Shown here one piece after another: positions 1-5,701 of a stretch of DNA of 11,905 nt (the stretch's first letter is position 1; each line of letters begins with the position of its first letter). Origin of the DNA: Bacteroidota bacterium (lineage in GTDB: Bacteria > Bacteroidota > Bacteroidia > Chitinophagales > Saprospiraceae); the NCBI GenBank assembly GCA_024277695.1, contig JAJRUR010000295.1:1-11905 (forward strand). The letters run 5' to 3'. The notes below the pieces were generated by a model. That model was given only the letters and a program-made list of their open reading frames with translations, did not search any database and had not been told where the DNA came from. Both the position numbers and the translations under genes were made by a program.

Positions 1-324
1 AATGCGATTTGGCATGGTTTGAGACACAAAGAAGGTCTTCGCCTTCTAGACATCAGTATAGTACAAAAAATGGAGTATATTTATATCTCCATAAAAGATA
101 ATGGAATCGGAAGACAAGCTGCTCGGAGACTCAAATCAAAGCAAATCGTAAAAAATAAATCTATCGGAATGAACATCGGAAAAGAACGTATTCGATTGTA
201 TAATCAGCAACATGTTCACAAAATAGATATATCCATATTGGACTTGGTATCTGATACCGGTCAACCATCAGGTACAGAAATCCTGATAAAAGTGCCCTTT
301 AATAACGACTTTTCTTATAACTAA
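1..324 (+). CDS. Sensor histidine kinase, LytS/YpdA-like, C-terminal part only
   Basis: This is the last 107 codons of a sensor kinase; the reading frame is open to the window edge, so the start lies upstream. The fragment begins with NAIWHGL, the N-box of the histidine-kinase ATPase domain, in the form typical of the LytS/YpdA (His_kinase plus HATPase_c) family. It is followed by DNGIGR (ATP-binding G1 box) and by KSIGMNIGKERIRLYNQ, which fits the G2 region. The last strand ends in GTEILIKVPF, as these domains usually do. The kinase would autophosphorylate and pass the phosphate to the response regulator that starts 20 bases downstream, so the two are almost certainly one operon and a cognate pair. 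The sensor or membrane part is not visible, so the signal cannot be inferred. Confidence 0.9.
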   Translation, partial: NAIWHGLRHKEGLRLLDISIVQKMEYIYISIKDNGIGRQAARRLKSKQIVKNKSIGMNIGKERIRLYNQQHVHKIDISILDLVSDTGQPSGTEILIKVPFNNDFSYN

Positions 325-344
325 ACCCTAAAATAAAACAGCTT

Positions 345-1091
345 ATGATACGTGCTATTATTATAGATGATGAAGCTCCTTGTGTAGATGGACTTTTTTT
401 TGATCTGCAAAAATATTGTCCTCAAGTAGAGGTCATTGCAAAATGCTATGGCTCAAAAGAAGGTCTTGTTGCGATAAAAAACCTAAAACCGGATCTCATT
501 TTTCTAGATATAGAAATGCCTTGGATGAATGGTTTTGAACTGATCGATATGATCGATAATATAGATTTTGATATTGTATTCACTACAGCCTATGATCAGT
601 TTGCTGTACGCGCTTTTAAAGTTAGTGCCCTAGACTACTTACTCAAACCTATTGATCACCAAGATCTAATAGCCGCAGTAAAAAAAATAACTCAAAAAGT
701 TGATAAAGGTATCAACCTAGACCAACTCAAGGTATTACTGCACAATACACGTCAGAGCATTGGACTACACAAAGTAGCTCTACCGACTAAAGAAGGTCTA
801 AATTTTGTAGATCTCCAAGACATACTTTATGCAGAAGCCGATGGAAATTATACCACCATATATTTTACAGAAGGCAAAAAAACACTCCTATCCAAATCAC
901 TCAAAGAAGTTCAAAAATTATTGGATGGTTACAACTTTTGTCGCATCCACAACTCTACAGTAATCAATATAGATCAAATCGACAAATATATACGCGGCGA
1001 TGGTGGCTATGTAGTCATGTCCAACGGACAATCACTTAATGTATCCAGAGCAAAAAAAGAAGAGCTCCTTCAAAAAATAAAAACACACTAA
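345..1091 (+). CDS. LytTR-family response regulator (LytT/AlgR type)
   Basis: A 248-residue DNA-binding response regulator. Residues 1-120 form a receiver domain: acidic pair D8/D9, phospho-acceptor D55 in LIFLDIEMP, the conserved T80/T81 in FTTAYD, and K101-P102 in YLLKPI. Residues about 143-245 form a LytTR domain, with the typical ILYAEADGNYTTIY strand, the FCRIHNSTVINIDQI segment and a terminal VSRAKKEELL helix. LytTR proteins bind direct repeats upstream of target genes, often for envelope, polysaccharide or transporter functions; the target here is unknown. It follows the kinase fragment by 20 bases and should receive phosphate from it. The stop codon overlaps the stop of the convergent Lrp gene by 4 bases, so no room remains for a separate intergenic terminator. 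The ATG at 345 fits the receiver start exactly. Confidence 0.95.
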   Translation: MIRAIIIDDEAPCVDGLFFDLQKYCPQVEVIAKCYGSKEGLVAIKNLKPDLIFLDIEMPWMNGFELIDMIDNIDFDIVFTTAYDQFAVRAFKVSALDYLLKPIDHQDLIAAVKKITQKVDKGINLDQLKVLLHNTRQSIGLHKVALPTKEGLNFVDLQDILYAEADGNYTTIYFTEGKKTLLSKSLKEVQKLLDGYNFCRIHNSTVINIDQIDKYIRGDGGYVVMSNGQSLNVSRAKKEELLQKIKTH

Positions 1092-1546
1092 AACCGGATA
1101 CCCTCGTATTCTTTGACAGTTGTCATCACAAAAGAACTCTGCACCTTACCTATATGGTCTAAAGCAGCTAATTTATGTACCACAAATTGATGGTAGGTCT
1201 CCATGTCAGAAACCAATACCACAACCAGATAATCGTACATGCCGGCTATGTGATAGCATGATATCACTTCAGGTAGCTGTATGACATCTCGCTCAAATTT
1301 TTCCAAAAAACTCTTCTGATGTGCATTCAACGATATATTACAAAATGCCATCAAGGACCGATCGAGCATATATCGGTCTAGAAGAGCACTATACCGCTTG
1401 ATATATCCGCGTTTTTCTAATCGCTTAATGCGTTCATAAACCGGCGTTGTGCTCAATTGAGTCTCCGAGGCTATCTCTTTGATCGTTTTTTTGGCATCAC
1501 GTTGTAACAACTCTAAGATCTGCCTGTCTTTTGCGTCTAATTCCAT
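1088..1546 (-). CDS. Lrp/AsnC-family transcriptional regulator
   Basis: A 152-residue feast/famine regulator, the usual length of the family. Residues 1-60 hold the winged helix-turn-helix: MELDAKDRQILELLQRDA, then TIKEIASETQLSTTPVYERIKRLEKRGYI, with the LSTTPVYERIKRLE recognition helix typical of Lrp. Residues 65-150 are the RAM/ligand domain, with the conserved turn around G102-x-x-D105 (IAGMYDYLV) that helps bind an amino acid effector and build the octamer. The gene lies head to head with a PLP-dependent sulfur amino-acid enzyme, an arrangement like mdeR/mdeA of Pseudomonas putida, so methionine or a related amino acid is a reasonable effector guess. A perfect 15-bp Lrp-like dyad touches its start codon, which suggests autoregulation. 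Its 3' end overlaps the convergent response regulator. Confidence 0.93.
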   Translation of the reverse strand: MELDAKDRQILELLQRDAKKTIKEIASETQLSTTPVYERIKRLEKRGYIKRYSALLDRYMLDRSLMAFCNISLNAHQKSFLEKFERDVIQLPEVISCYHIAGMYDYLVVVLVSDMETYHQFVVHKLAALDHIGKVQSSFVMTTVKEYEGIRF

Positions 1547-1560
1547 AGAATTTTATTCTA
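1546..1560. promoter_or_regulatory. Lrp-type operator box 1, overlapping the lrp-like gene start
   Basis: TAGAATTTTATTCTA is a perfect dyad (TAGAA, 5 bases, TTCTA). It agrees at 14 of 15 positions with the E. coli Lrp consensus YAGHAWATTWTDCTR. Its first base is the A of the regulator's start codon read on the minus strand, so bound protein would block transcription start or early elongation of the regulator's own gene. Function is inferred from the match and from position. Confidence 0.65.
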
Positions 1561-1566
1561 GTTACA

Positions 1567-1574
1567 CAAAAATA
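1567..1574 (-). promoter_or_regulatory. Putative -7 element of the lrp-like gene
   Basis: On the minus strand this reads TATTTTTG, an exact match to the Bacteroidetes -7 element TAnnTTTG. It would start transcription about 15 bases before the start codon, close to operator box 1. I see no clear -33 TTG at the usual distance, so the call rests on one element in AT-rich DNA. Confidence 0.4.
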
Positions 1575-1609
1575 TATTTTATTATAAAGATAATTATTCT
1601 AATAAAATA
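1575..1609. repeat. 10-bp inverted repeat in the divergent promoter region
   Basis: TATTTTATTA at 1575-1584 and TAATAAAATA at 1600-1609 are perfect reverse complements separated by 15 bases. The region is extremely AT-rich, which raises the chance of a random match. The spacer largely coincides with operator box 2. It could be part of a wrapped Lrp binding region or simply low-complexity DNA. Confidence 0.4.
1587..1601. promoter_or_regulatory. Lrp-type operator box 2 (imperfect)
   Basis: AAGATAATTATTCTA agrees with the E. coli Lrp consensus YAGHAWATTWTDCTR at 13 of 15 positions but is an imperfect dyad. Its centre (1594) is 41 bases from the centre of box 1 and 61 bases from that of box 3. 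It would cover the expected -33 area of the regulator's promoter. This is weaker evidence than for the two perfect dyads. Confidence 0.45.
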
Positions 1610-1647
1610 CAAAATAACTGAATATTTTCTTAATTAGCTTAATTAAG

Positions 1648-1662
1648 TAGATATATTATCTA
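1648..1662. promoter_or_regulatory. Lrp-type operator box 3, in the core promoter of the PLP enzyme gene
   Basis: TAGATATATTATCTA is a perfect dyad (TAGAT, 5 bases, ATCTA) with the same TAGA/TCTA edges as box 1, though it fits the E. coli consensus less well in the middle (11 of 15). It ends 7 bases before the putative -7 element, between the -33 and -7 positions. Protein bound there would block polymerase or, if displaced by ligand, release it. Confidence 0.55.
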
Positions 1663-1669
1663 TTTGATT

Positions 1670-1677
1670 TAGCTTTG
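1670..1677 (+). promoter_or_regulatory. Putative -7 element for the PLP enzyme gene
   Basis: TAGCTTTG matches the Bacteroidetes -7 consensus TAnnTTTG exactly. The transcript would begin near 1684, leaving a short leader before the ATG at 1700. That argues against the in-frame TTG at 1682 as the real start. No good -33 TTG is visible upstream; the place is occupied by TTAATTAAG. Confidence 0.45.
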
Positions 1678-1699
1678 GCTATTGATAAATACCTTTATT

Positions 1700-2956
1700 A
1701 TGAACAAAAAAGCAATGCGACCGGAGAGTAGGATGATGAGTTATGGGTACAATCCTGCTTGGTCAGAAGGGGCTATTAAATGTCCTATTTTCCAGACTTC
1801 CACCTTTGTATTTAGATCAGCTGAAGAAGGAAAAGCCTTTTTTGAGGTAGCCTATGGCATCAGAGATAGAGCACCGGAAGAAAAAACAGGGCTTATCTAC
1901 AGCAGACTCAATAATCCGGATCTCGAAATCCTCGAAAATCGTCTTCGTCTATGGGATCAAGCAGAAGAATGCGCCGTTTTTAATAGTGGGATGGCTGCTA
2001 TGAGTACTGTAATGCTCAGTTTTCTCCAACCGGGAGATTTACTTCTTTTTAGCAATCCGATTTATGGAGGTACTGACCATTTTATTCATCATTTCTTAAG
2101 CAAAATGGACATCAAATACCTTACATTCTTTCCTGACCAGTCCAAGGAAGAAATTATCCAACTGATCGAGGACTCGGGCTATGCTGATCGCCTAAAAATG
2201 ATTTTTATAGAAACCCCCGCCAACCCGACGAATGACATCGTAGATATCAGTATGTGTGCTCAGATCTCCAAATACTTTTCTCATGAAGAAAAAGTTATCC
2301 TCGCTGTGGACAATACCTATATGGGTCCCTTATGGAGCCACCCTCTCCAACATGGAGCTGATCTGGTACTCTATTCGGCTACCAAGTATATCGGTGGTCA
2401 CAGTGATGTCATCGCAGGAGCCGTTTTAGGATCAAGCGACTATCTCCGTAAGGTCAAAGGATTGAGAACATTTCTAGGCAATATGGCTGGACCTTGGACA
2501 GGATGGCTTTTGCTAAGAAGCCTAGAAACACTCAAAGTCCGCATGGAACAGCAGAGCTACAATGCCCAAAAAATAGCACAATACCTAGATACACATCCTT
2601 TGATATCCAAGGTCCATTATTTAGGACTCATCCCATCTGAAGCTAAAGAATATCCGGTATATAAAAGGCAATACCGGGCTCCGGGTGCCATGATTTCCAT
2701 TGTGATAGACGGAGGAGAGAAAGCCGCTTTTAGATTTTTGAATCAACTCCAACTCTTCAAACTTGCTGTCAGCTTAGGAAGCACTGAAAGTTTGGCTCAG
2801 CACCCGGCCACGATGACGCATGTCGATGTCGATCCGCAAATGAGACAAAAAATAGGTATCTGCTCCGGACTCGTTAGACTTTCTATTGGGATAGAGCACT
2901 ACGAAGACCTCATTGAAGATCTAAATCAAGCACTGCAGGCAGTTGCATTGTCTTAA
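1700..2956 (+). CDS. Cystathionine gamma-synthase / methionine gamma-lyase family PLP enzyme
   Basis: A 418-residue PLP enzyme of the Cys/Met metabolism family (fold type I). Counting from the ATG at 1700, visible active-site parts are YSR (Y67, R69) followed by NNPDLEILE, the SGMAA loop (S96-A100), Y122 in NPIYGGT, D204 in VDNTY (pairs with the PLP pyridine nitrogen), K229 in YSATKYIGGHSD (the PLP Schiff-base lysine), the SLGSTES loop at 358-364, and R393 (substrate carboxylate) in LVRLSIGIE. The family carries out gamma-elimination or gamma-replacement on methionine, homoserine esters or cystathionine. Position 124, equivalent to Cys116 of classical methionine gamma-lyases, is Gly, so sequence alone does not settle lyase versus synthase. 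The divergent Lrp-like gene suggests amino-acid-responsive control. An in-frame TTG at 1682 would add six residues, but the promoter position and conserved N-terminus favour ATG 1700. Confidence 0.92.
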   Translation: MNKKAMRPESRMMSYGYNPAWSEGAIKCPIFQTSTFVFRSAEEGKAFFEVAYGIRDRAPEEKTGLIYSRLNNPDLEILENRLRLWDQAEECAVFNSGMAAMSTVMLSFLQPGDLLLFSNPIYGGTDHFIHHFLSKMDIKYLTFFPDQSKEEIIQLIEDSGYADRLKMIFIETPANPTNDIVDISMCAQISKYFSHEEKVILAVDNTYMGPLWSHPLQHGADLVLYSATKYIGGHSDVIAGAVLGSSDYLRKVKGLRTFLGNMAGPWTGWLLLRSLETLKVRMEQQSYNAQKIAQYLDTHPLISKVHYLGLIPSEAKEYPVYKRQYRAPGAMISIVIDGGEKAAFRFLNQLQLFKLAVSLGSTESLAQHPATMTHVDVDPQMRQKIGICSGLVRLSIGIEHYEDLIEDLNQALQAVALS

Positions 2957-2998
2957 ATAATGCCTCTTTTGAGTAAGTTAAGAGTAATCATCGACAGG

Positions 2999-3934
2999 CT
3001 ACTTTCTGGGTATTTTTACGATATATGATTTGCCGGGTCTTACCGGCAGTTGGTTGGTCATCATCCAAGGATTGTATAGCTTGAGCATCCGATATGTGGT
3101 ACCGCGTTCGTGGGCAAAATCTCCCAGATGTGCTATTGATTTTTTTACTTCTACTTCATAGTAATTGTCCAAGGGTTGATACAGATCAGTACGCGAATTA
3201 TCAAAAAAACCAAAATTGTCGGGGTGCATCATGATCTCTTTGAAGGCGATCAATCTAAAAACATACCTACTCGTCTCCGAACCTAAGTTGAGTTTGTAAT
3301 AATCAGTCTCCTTTTGGCTTTTGATCTCTTTGGCCATTCTAGTTTCTCCCATATTATAGGCTGCTGCTGCCATCGTCCAACTGCCAAATCTCTTTTTATA
3401 GTCTTTCAAAAGACGACAAGCTGCCTTGGTCGCTTTCTCCAAATGATATCGTTCATCTACATATTTATTGACCTCCAAGCCATAACCGATTGCTGTAGTC
3501 CGCATAATCTGCCAAAAACCACGTGCTCCTGCCGGCGAGCGGACATTGGACAAATTGCTTTCGGCTACAGCCAAATATTTAAAATCATCCGGTACGCCTT
3601 CTTGAGCAAGTATTCGGCTGATGAGTCCAAAATATCTTTTTGATTTTTTGATGTTGATCAAAGTGCTTGAGTGCCAGTAAGAGTTTACGGTAAGCTCTCT
3701 ATCCAAGCGCTCCATTGCATCAAAATTATCATAAGGGACTTCCTCTCCTGCAAAACTAAATACTTTGTTTAGGGCTACAGATTGGATGACTTGCGGTAGG
3801 GGGGTATTGCTGTGGCTATGCTCTTTTGCGGTATGGACTATTTCGTCACGTTTGGTATAATTGTATGAACTATAAGCCAGACCCAGTAAGATCAAACTAA
3901 TAATCGAGACACTTGCCAATAAATATTTTTTCAT
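2999..3934 (-). CDS. Lytic transglycosylase, SLT domain (MltD-like)
   Basis: A 311-residue envelope enzyme that cleaves peptidoglycan between MurNAc and GlcNAc to give anhydro ends. Residues 4-23 are a hydrophobic segment after MKK, either an uncleaved membrane anchor or a signal peptide; there is no lipobox cysteine. The SLT domain covers about 105-220: catalytic E125 in LAVAESNLSN, then SPAGARGFWQIM (139-144 GFWQIM) and AAAAYNMGETR (residues 189-199), the three classic motifs. The C-terminal 60 residues (from about YYEVEVKKSIAHLGDFAHERGTT, ending YIVKIPRK) resemble a degenerate LysM-like module, as in MltD relatives. It is on the same strand as the TlpA-like gene 70 bases upstream but has its own likely promoter in that gap. 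It is convergent with the PLP enzyme gene; 42 bases separate them. Confidence 0.92.
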   Translation of the reverse strand: MKKYLLASVSIISLILLGLAYSSYNYTKRDEIVHTAKEHSHSNTPLPQVIQSVALNKVFSFAGEEVPYDNFDAMERLDRELTVNSYWHSSTLINIKKSKRYFGLISRILAQEGVPDDFKYLAVAESNLSNVRSPAGARGFWQIMRTTAIGYGLEVNKYVDERYHLEKATKAACRLLKDYKKRFGSWTMAAAAYNMGETRMAKEIKSQKETDYYKLNLGSETSRYVFRLIAFKEIMMHPDNFGFFDNSRTDLYQPLDNYYEVEVKKSIAHLGDFAHERGTTYRMLKLYNPWMMTNQLPVRPGKSYIVKIPRK

Positions 3935-3964
3935 GCTTTGTTGATAATTAGAACCTTAATAGCG

Positions 3965-3996
3965 TAAAGGTACAAAAATTCATGAATTGAAAGCAA
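3965..3996 (-). promoter_or_regulatory. Putative promoter of the lytic transglycosylase gene
   Basis: Reading the minus strand, TTG at 3996-3994 is followed after 21 bases by TACCTTTA at 3972-3965, one base off the Bacteroidetes -7 consensus TAnnTTTG. Spacing falls within the usual range. Transcription would begin about 25 bases before the ATG. This suggests that the transglycosylase is not solely dependent on the upstream TlpA-like gene. Confidence 0.45.
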
Positions 3997-4004
3997 GATA
4001 TAAG

Positions 4005-4529
4005 TTATTGGAGTTTTGATCGGAGTAGTTTGCGGATAGATGCAATGGATGGATTGACGCTCAGTATATTGCCTTGCGGGTCTATTAAGAATTTTGTGGG
4101 AATCGACCGTACTCCATAGTCTAATGCTATAGGAGACTTAAATCGTTTAAAGTCCGAGTAGTGGTATGGCCAAACCATCCCCATCCGTTCTATGGCGCTC
4201 TTCCATCGTTCGGCTCCGGTTTCGATACCGATACTCACTATTTCAAAATTATCTGCCGAGGTATATTTTTTATCGTGGTAGTCTGTGTACAGCGATACCA
4301 GATCCGGTACTTCTTTGAGACAAGGGGGGCACCAACTCCCCCAAAAATCGAGCAATATATAATTGCCTCGCAAGGAGGAGAGACTTAGTTCTCGACCGTC
4401 TATATCCATTACAAAATCTGCAGCCTTATCGCCGGAAGCATAATTGGGTTTGTGATATAGATAGTAAGCTAGTGCTCCTGCTACCAATAATAGAAAGAAT
4501 ATTACCCGAGATTTTCTAAACATAGACAT
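4005..4529 (-). CDS. TlpA-like membrane-anchored thioredoxin
   Basis: A 174-residue thioredoxin-fold protein of the TlpA/ResA-like group. Residues 9-24 (VIFFLLLVAGALAYYL) form a single N-terminal membrane segment, so the catalytic part should face the periplasm. The domain begins at about 35 with ADFVMDIDGRELSLSSLRG, followed by the redox motif WCPPC (C67, C70) in DFWGSWCPPCLKEVP, and the cis-proline loop RSIPTKFLID (P144). These proteins usually reduce disulfides of envelope proteins or apocytochromes c; the partner here is unknown, as no cytochrome biogenesis gene is nearby. A gap of 104 bases holding a long inverted repeat separates it from the SH3 gene upstream, so it may be transcribed on its own. 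A second possible start is Met3; the choice makes no difference to the domain. Confidence 0.9.
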   Translation of the reverse strand: MSMFRKSRVIFFLLLVAGALAYYLYHKPNYASGDKAADFVMDIDGRELSLSSLRGNYILLDFWGSWCPPCLKEVPDLVSLYTDYHDKKYTSADNFEIVSIGIETGAERWKSAIERMGMVWPYHYSDFKRFKSPIALDYGVRSIPTKFLIDPQGNILSVNPSIASIRKLLRSKLQ

Positions 4530-4589
4530 ACATAACTAAAAACAAAAAAAACTAAGAATTTTGCTTTTGACCGGGGCTACTACTATTCA

Positions 4590-4629
4590 CGACTTATACA
4601 AAAAAAGTGCATATTGTACCAATAAGTCG
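4590..4629. terminator. Inverted repeat, possible transcript-end hairpin
   Basis: CGACTTAT at 4590-4597 and ATAAGTCG at 4622-4629 are exact reverse complements; the loop holds a second pair, TACAA (4597-4601) with TTGTA (4614-4618). The structure lies immediately past the SH3 gene's stop. On the plus strand it is followed by CTTTTT, as in an intrinsic terminator, but no plus-strand gene reaches it. On the minus strand the U-run lies inside the loop rather than after the stem. It may protect or define the 3' end of the dnaN-to-SH3 transcript. Confidence 0.4.
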
Positions 4630-4633
4630 CTTT

Positions 4634-5248
4634 TTAATTAAAATTGAGATACGATTCAGGTACCCATCCTCGCTGTCCGTCAAATTCGATCCGAGCCCAT
4701 CGGACTTCTTTGCCGTCGAGATTGATTTTGTGCTCGCTATATTCGATCACACGCAGCAGCGAATTGTCCGGAATACGGATAACATTGACCGGTGAACCCA
4801 TATCCGGTTTGAGTCGCAAGCGTATGCTCCCTCCAAAAGAATTGGTCATAGCGACTTGACCGGCTTCAGCTGCTTCTGCATGGGCTACTGATCCTGACAC
4901 CACATCGCCCACTTGAGCTTCAGAAGATGCCTCTTGAGTTTCTACCTTTTTTTTGAGCTCTTCGATTTCTTTCATTAGATTTTCGAATACACTCGCATCC
5001 GCAGTTTCTACTTCCGGATTATTTCTGTTTTCTACTCGAGTATTGTCGATATGATTGCGCAGTTCATCATAGAGATCTGCCCTTGTCTTCGCTTTGGATT
5101 GTATTTTGGATTGGGTCGTATCTACTTTTTTCTTGATCTCTTCGAATACACTCGCATCCGCAGTTTTTACATTTTGGTCCTTTTCGTTAGATTCTTGGAC
5201 CTTGTCGATTACATTTTTGATCAGACTAAAAATTTGGTTGGTAAACAT
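4634..5248 (-). CDS. Hypothetical protein: charged helical repeats plus C-terminal SH3-like domain
   Basis: A 204-residue protein whose function I do not recognise. The first 110 residues are strongly charged and predicted to be helical or coiled coil. They contain two copies of the unit [V/E]-x-TADASVFE (residues 29-36 and 82-89), each preceded by Asn/Gln-rich text and followed by a Lys/Glu helix. Residues 110-138 are an Ala/Ser/Gly-rich linker. Residues about 140-204 look like a bacterial SH3 domain: SIRLRLKPDMGSPV, RIPDNSLLRVIEYS, RWARIEFDGQRGWVPESYL, with the closing GWV-x-x-xYL typical of SH3b. SH3b domains usually bind peptidoglycan or ligands outside the cytoplasm, yet no signal peptide is visible at the N-terminus MFTNQIFSLIKNVIDKV. 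The gene starts 10 bases after msrB stops, so the two should be co-transcribed. Confidence 0.8.
   Translation of the reverse strand: MFTNQIFSLIKNVIDKVQESNEKDQNVKTADASVFEEIKKKVDTTQSKIQSKAKTRADLYDELRNHIDNTRVENRNNPEVETADASVFENLMKEIEELKKKVETQEASSEAQVGDVVSGSVAHAEAAEAGQVAMTNSFGGSIRLRLKPDMGSPVNVIRIPDNSLLRVIEYSEHKINLDGKEVRWARIEFDGQRGWVPESYLNFN
4982..5166. repeat. 26-bp exact direct repeat inside the SH3 protein gene
   Basis: The 26 bases at 4982-5007 (beginning ttcgaatacactcgcatccg) recur exactly at 5141-5166, 159 bases apart, which is 53 codons. They encode the duplicated peptide TADASVFE. Identity at every base, including third codon positions, suggests a recent duplication or gene-conversion event, or a site that could cause deletion by recombination. 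Confidence 0.85.
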
Positions 5249-5258
5249 AGTTTTATAA

Positions 5259-5663
5259 TTATTGATATTGTGAAGAATCGGATAATACTTGCGGCAGGGG
5301 TTTATCTGTATGGATGAATCGGATACTCAGACTATTGACACAGTGTCGTGTGTTTTTTTCAGTGAGTTGCTCTCCGTGAAAAACATGTCCCAGATGCCCT
5401 TTGCAGTTACTGCATAAAATTTCTATTCGTCGTCCGTCAGCGTCAGGTACACGTAGTACGGCTTCATTTAGATCATCATCAAAACTCGGCCAGCCACATC
5501 CGGAGTCAAATTTGTCATCGGATCGATAAAGGGGGGCATTGCAACGGCGACAGATAAATGTCCCTTCCAACTTATGATCATTGTACTCGCCGCTAAATGG
5601 TCGTTCTGTTCCTTTGTCCAGAATGACGTGTTTTTCTTCTTGATTGAGTTGGTTATATCCCAT
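5259..5663 (-). CDS. msrB: Peptide-methionine (R)-S-oxide reductase
   Basis: A 134-residue MsrB that reduces R-methionine sulfoxide in proteins back to methionine. All key parts are present: zinc ligands in CRRC (C38, C41) and CSNC (C84, C87), the substrate loop GCGWPSF (55-61, with the probable resolving C56), H90 and H93 in GHLGHVF, and the catalytic C108 in RHCVNSLSIRF. The length is that of the single-domain enzyme. No signal peptide is visible, so it should act in the cytoplasm with thioredoxin. It follows porZ by 38 bases and precedes the SH3 gene by 10 bases, and is probably in the same transcript as both. A possible -7-like TAACTTTA lies a few bases before its ATG, too close to be convincing. 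Confidence 0.95.
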   Translation of the reverse strand: MGYNQLNQEEKHVILDKGTERPFSGEYNDHKLEGTFICRRCNAPLYRSDDKFDSGCGWPSFDDDLNEAVLRVPDADGRRIEILCSNCKGHLGHVFHGEQLTEKNTRHCVNSLSIRFIHTDKPLPQVLSDSSQYQ

Positions 5664-5701
5664 GGCGTAAAGTTAAGGAAATATCTCTTTTGGATACTTG
5701 A

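Noticed and set aside
1682..1699. Longer form of the PLP enzyme starting at TTG 1682
   Set aside because: The putative -7 element at 1670-1677 would place the transcript start near 1684, inside or after this codon, and the added six residues are not family-like. ATG 1700 gives a standard N-terminus.
2957..2998. Terminator between the convergent PLP enzyme and transglycosylase genes
   Set aside because: Only a 5-bp stem (CTCTT/AAGAG) and a distant GCCT/AGGC pair are visible, with no T-run; not better than chance.
4005..5663. A dedicated redox system of TlpA, SH3 protein and MsrB
   Set aside because: MsrB appears cytoplasmic and TlpA periplasmic, and a 104-base gap with an inverted repeat separates them. 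Shared function is not supported beyond general oxidative-stress themes.
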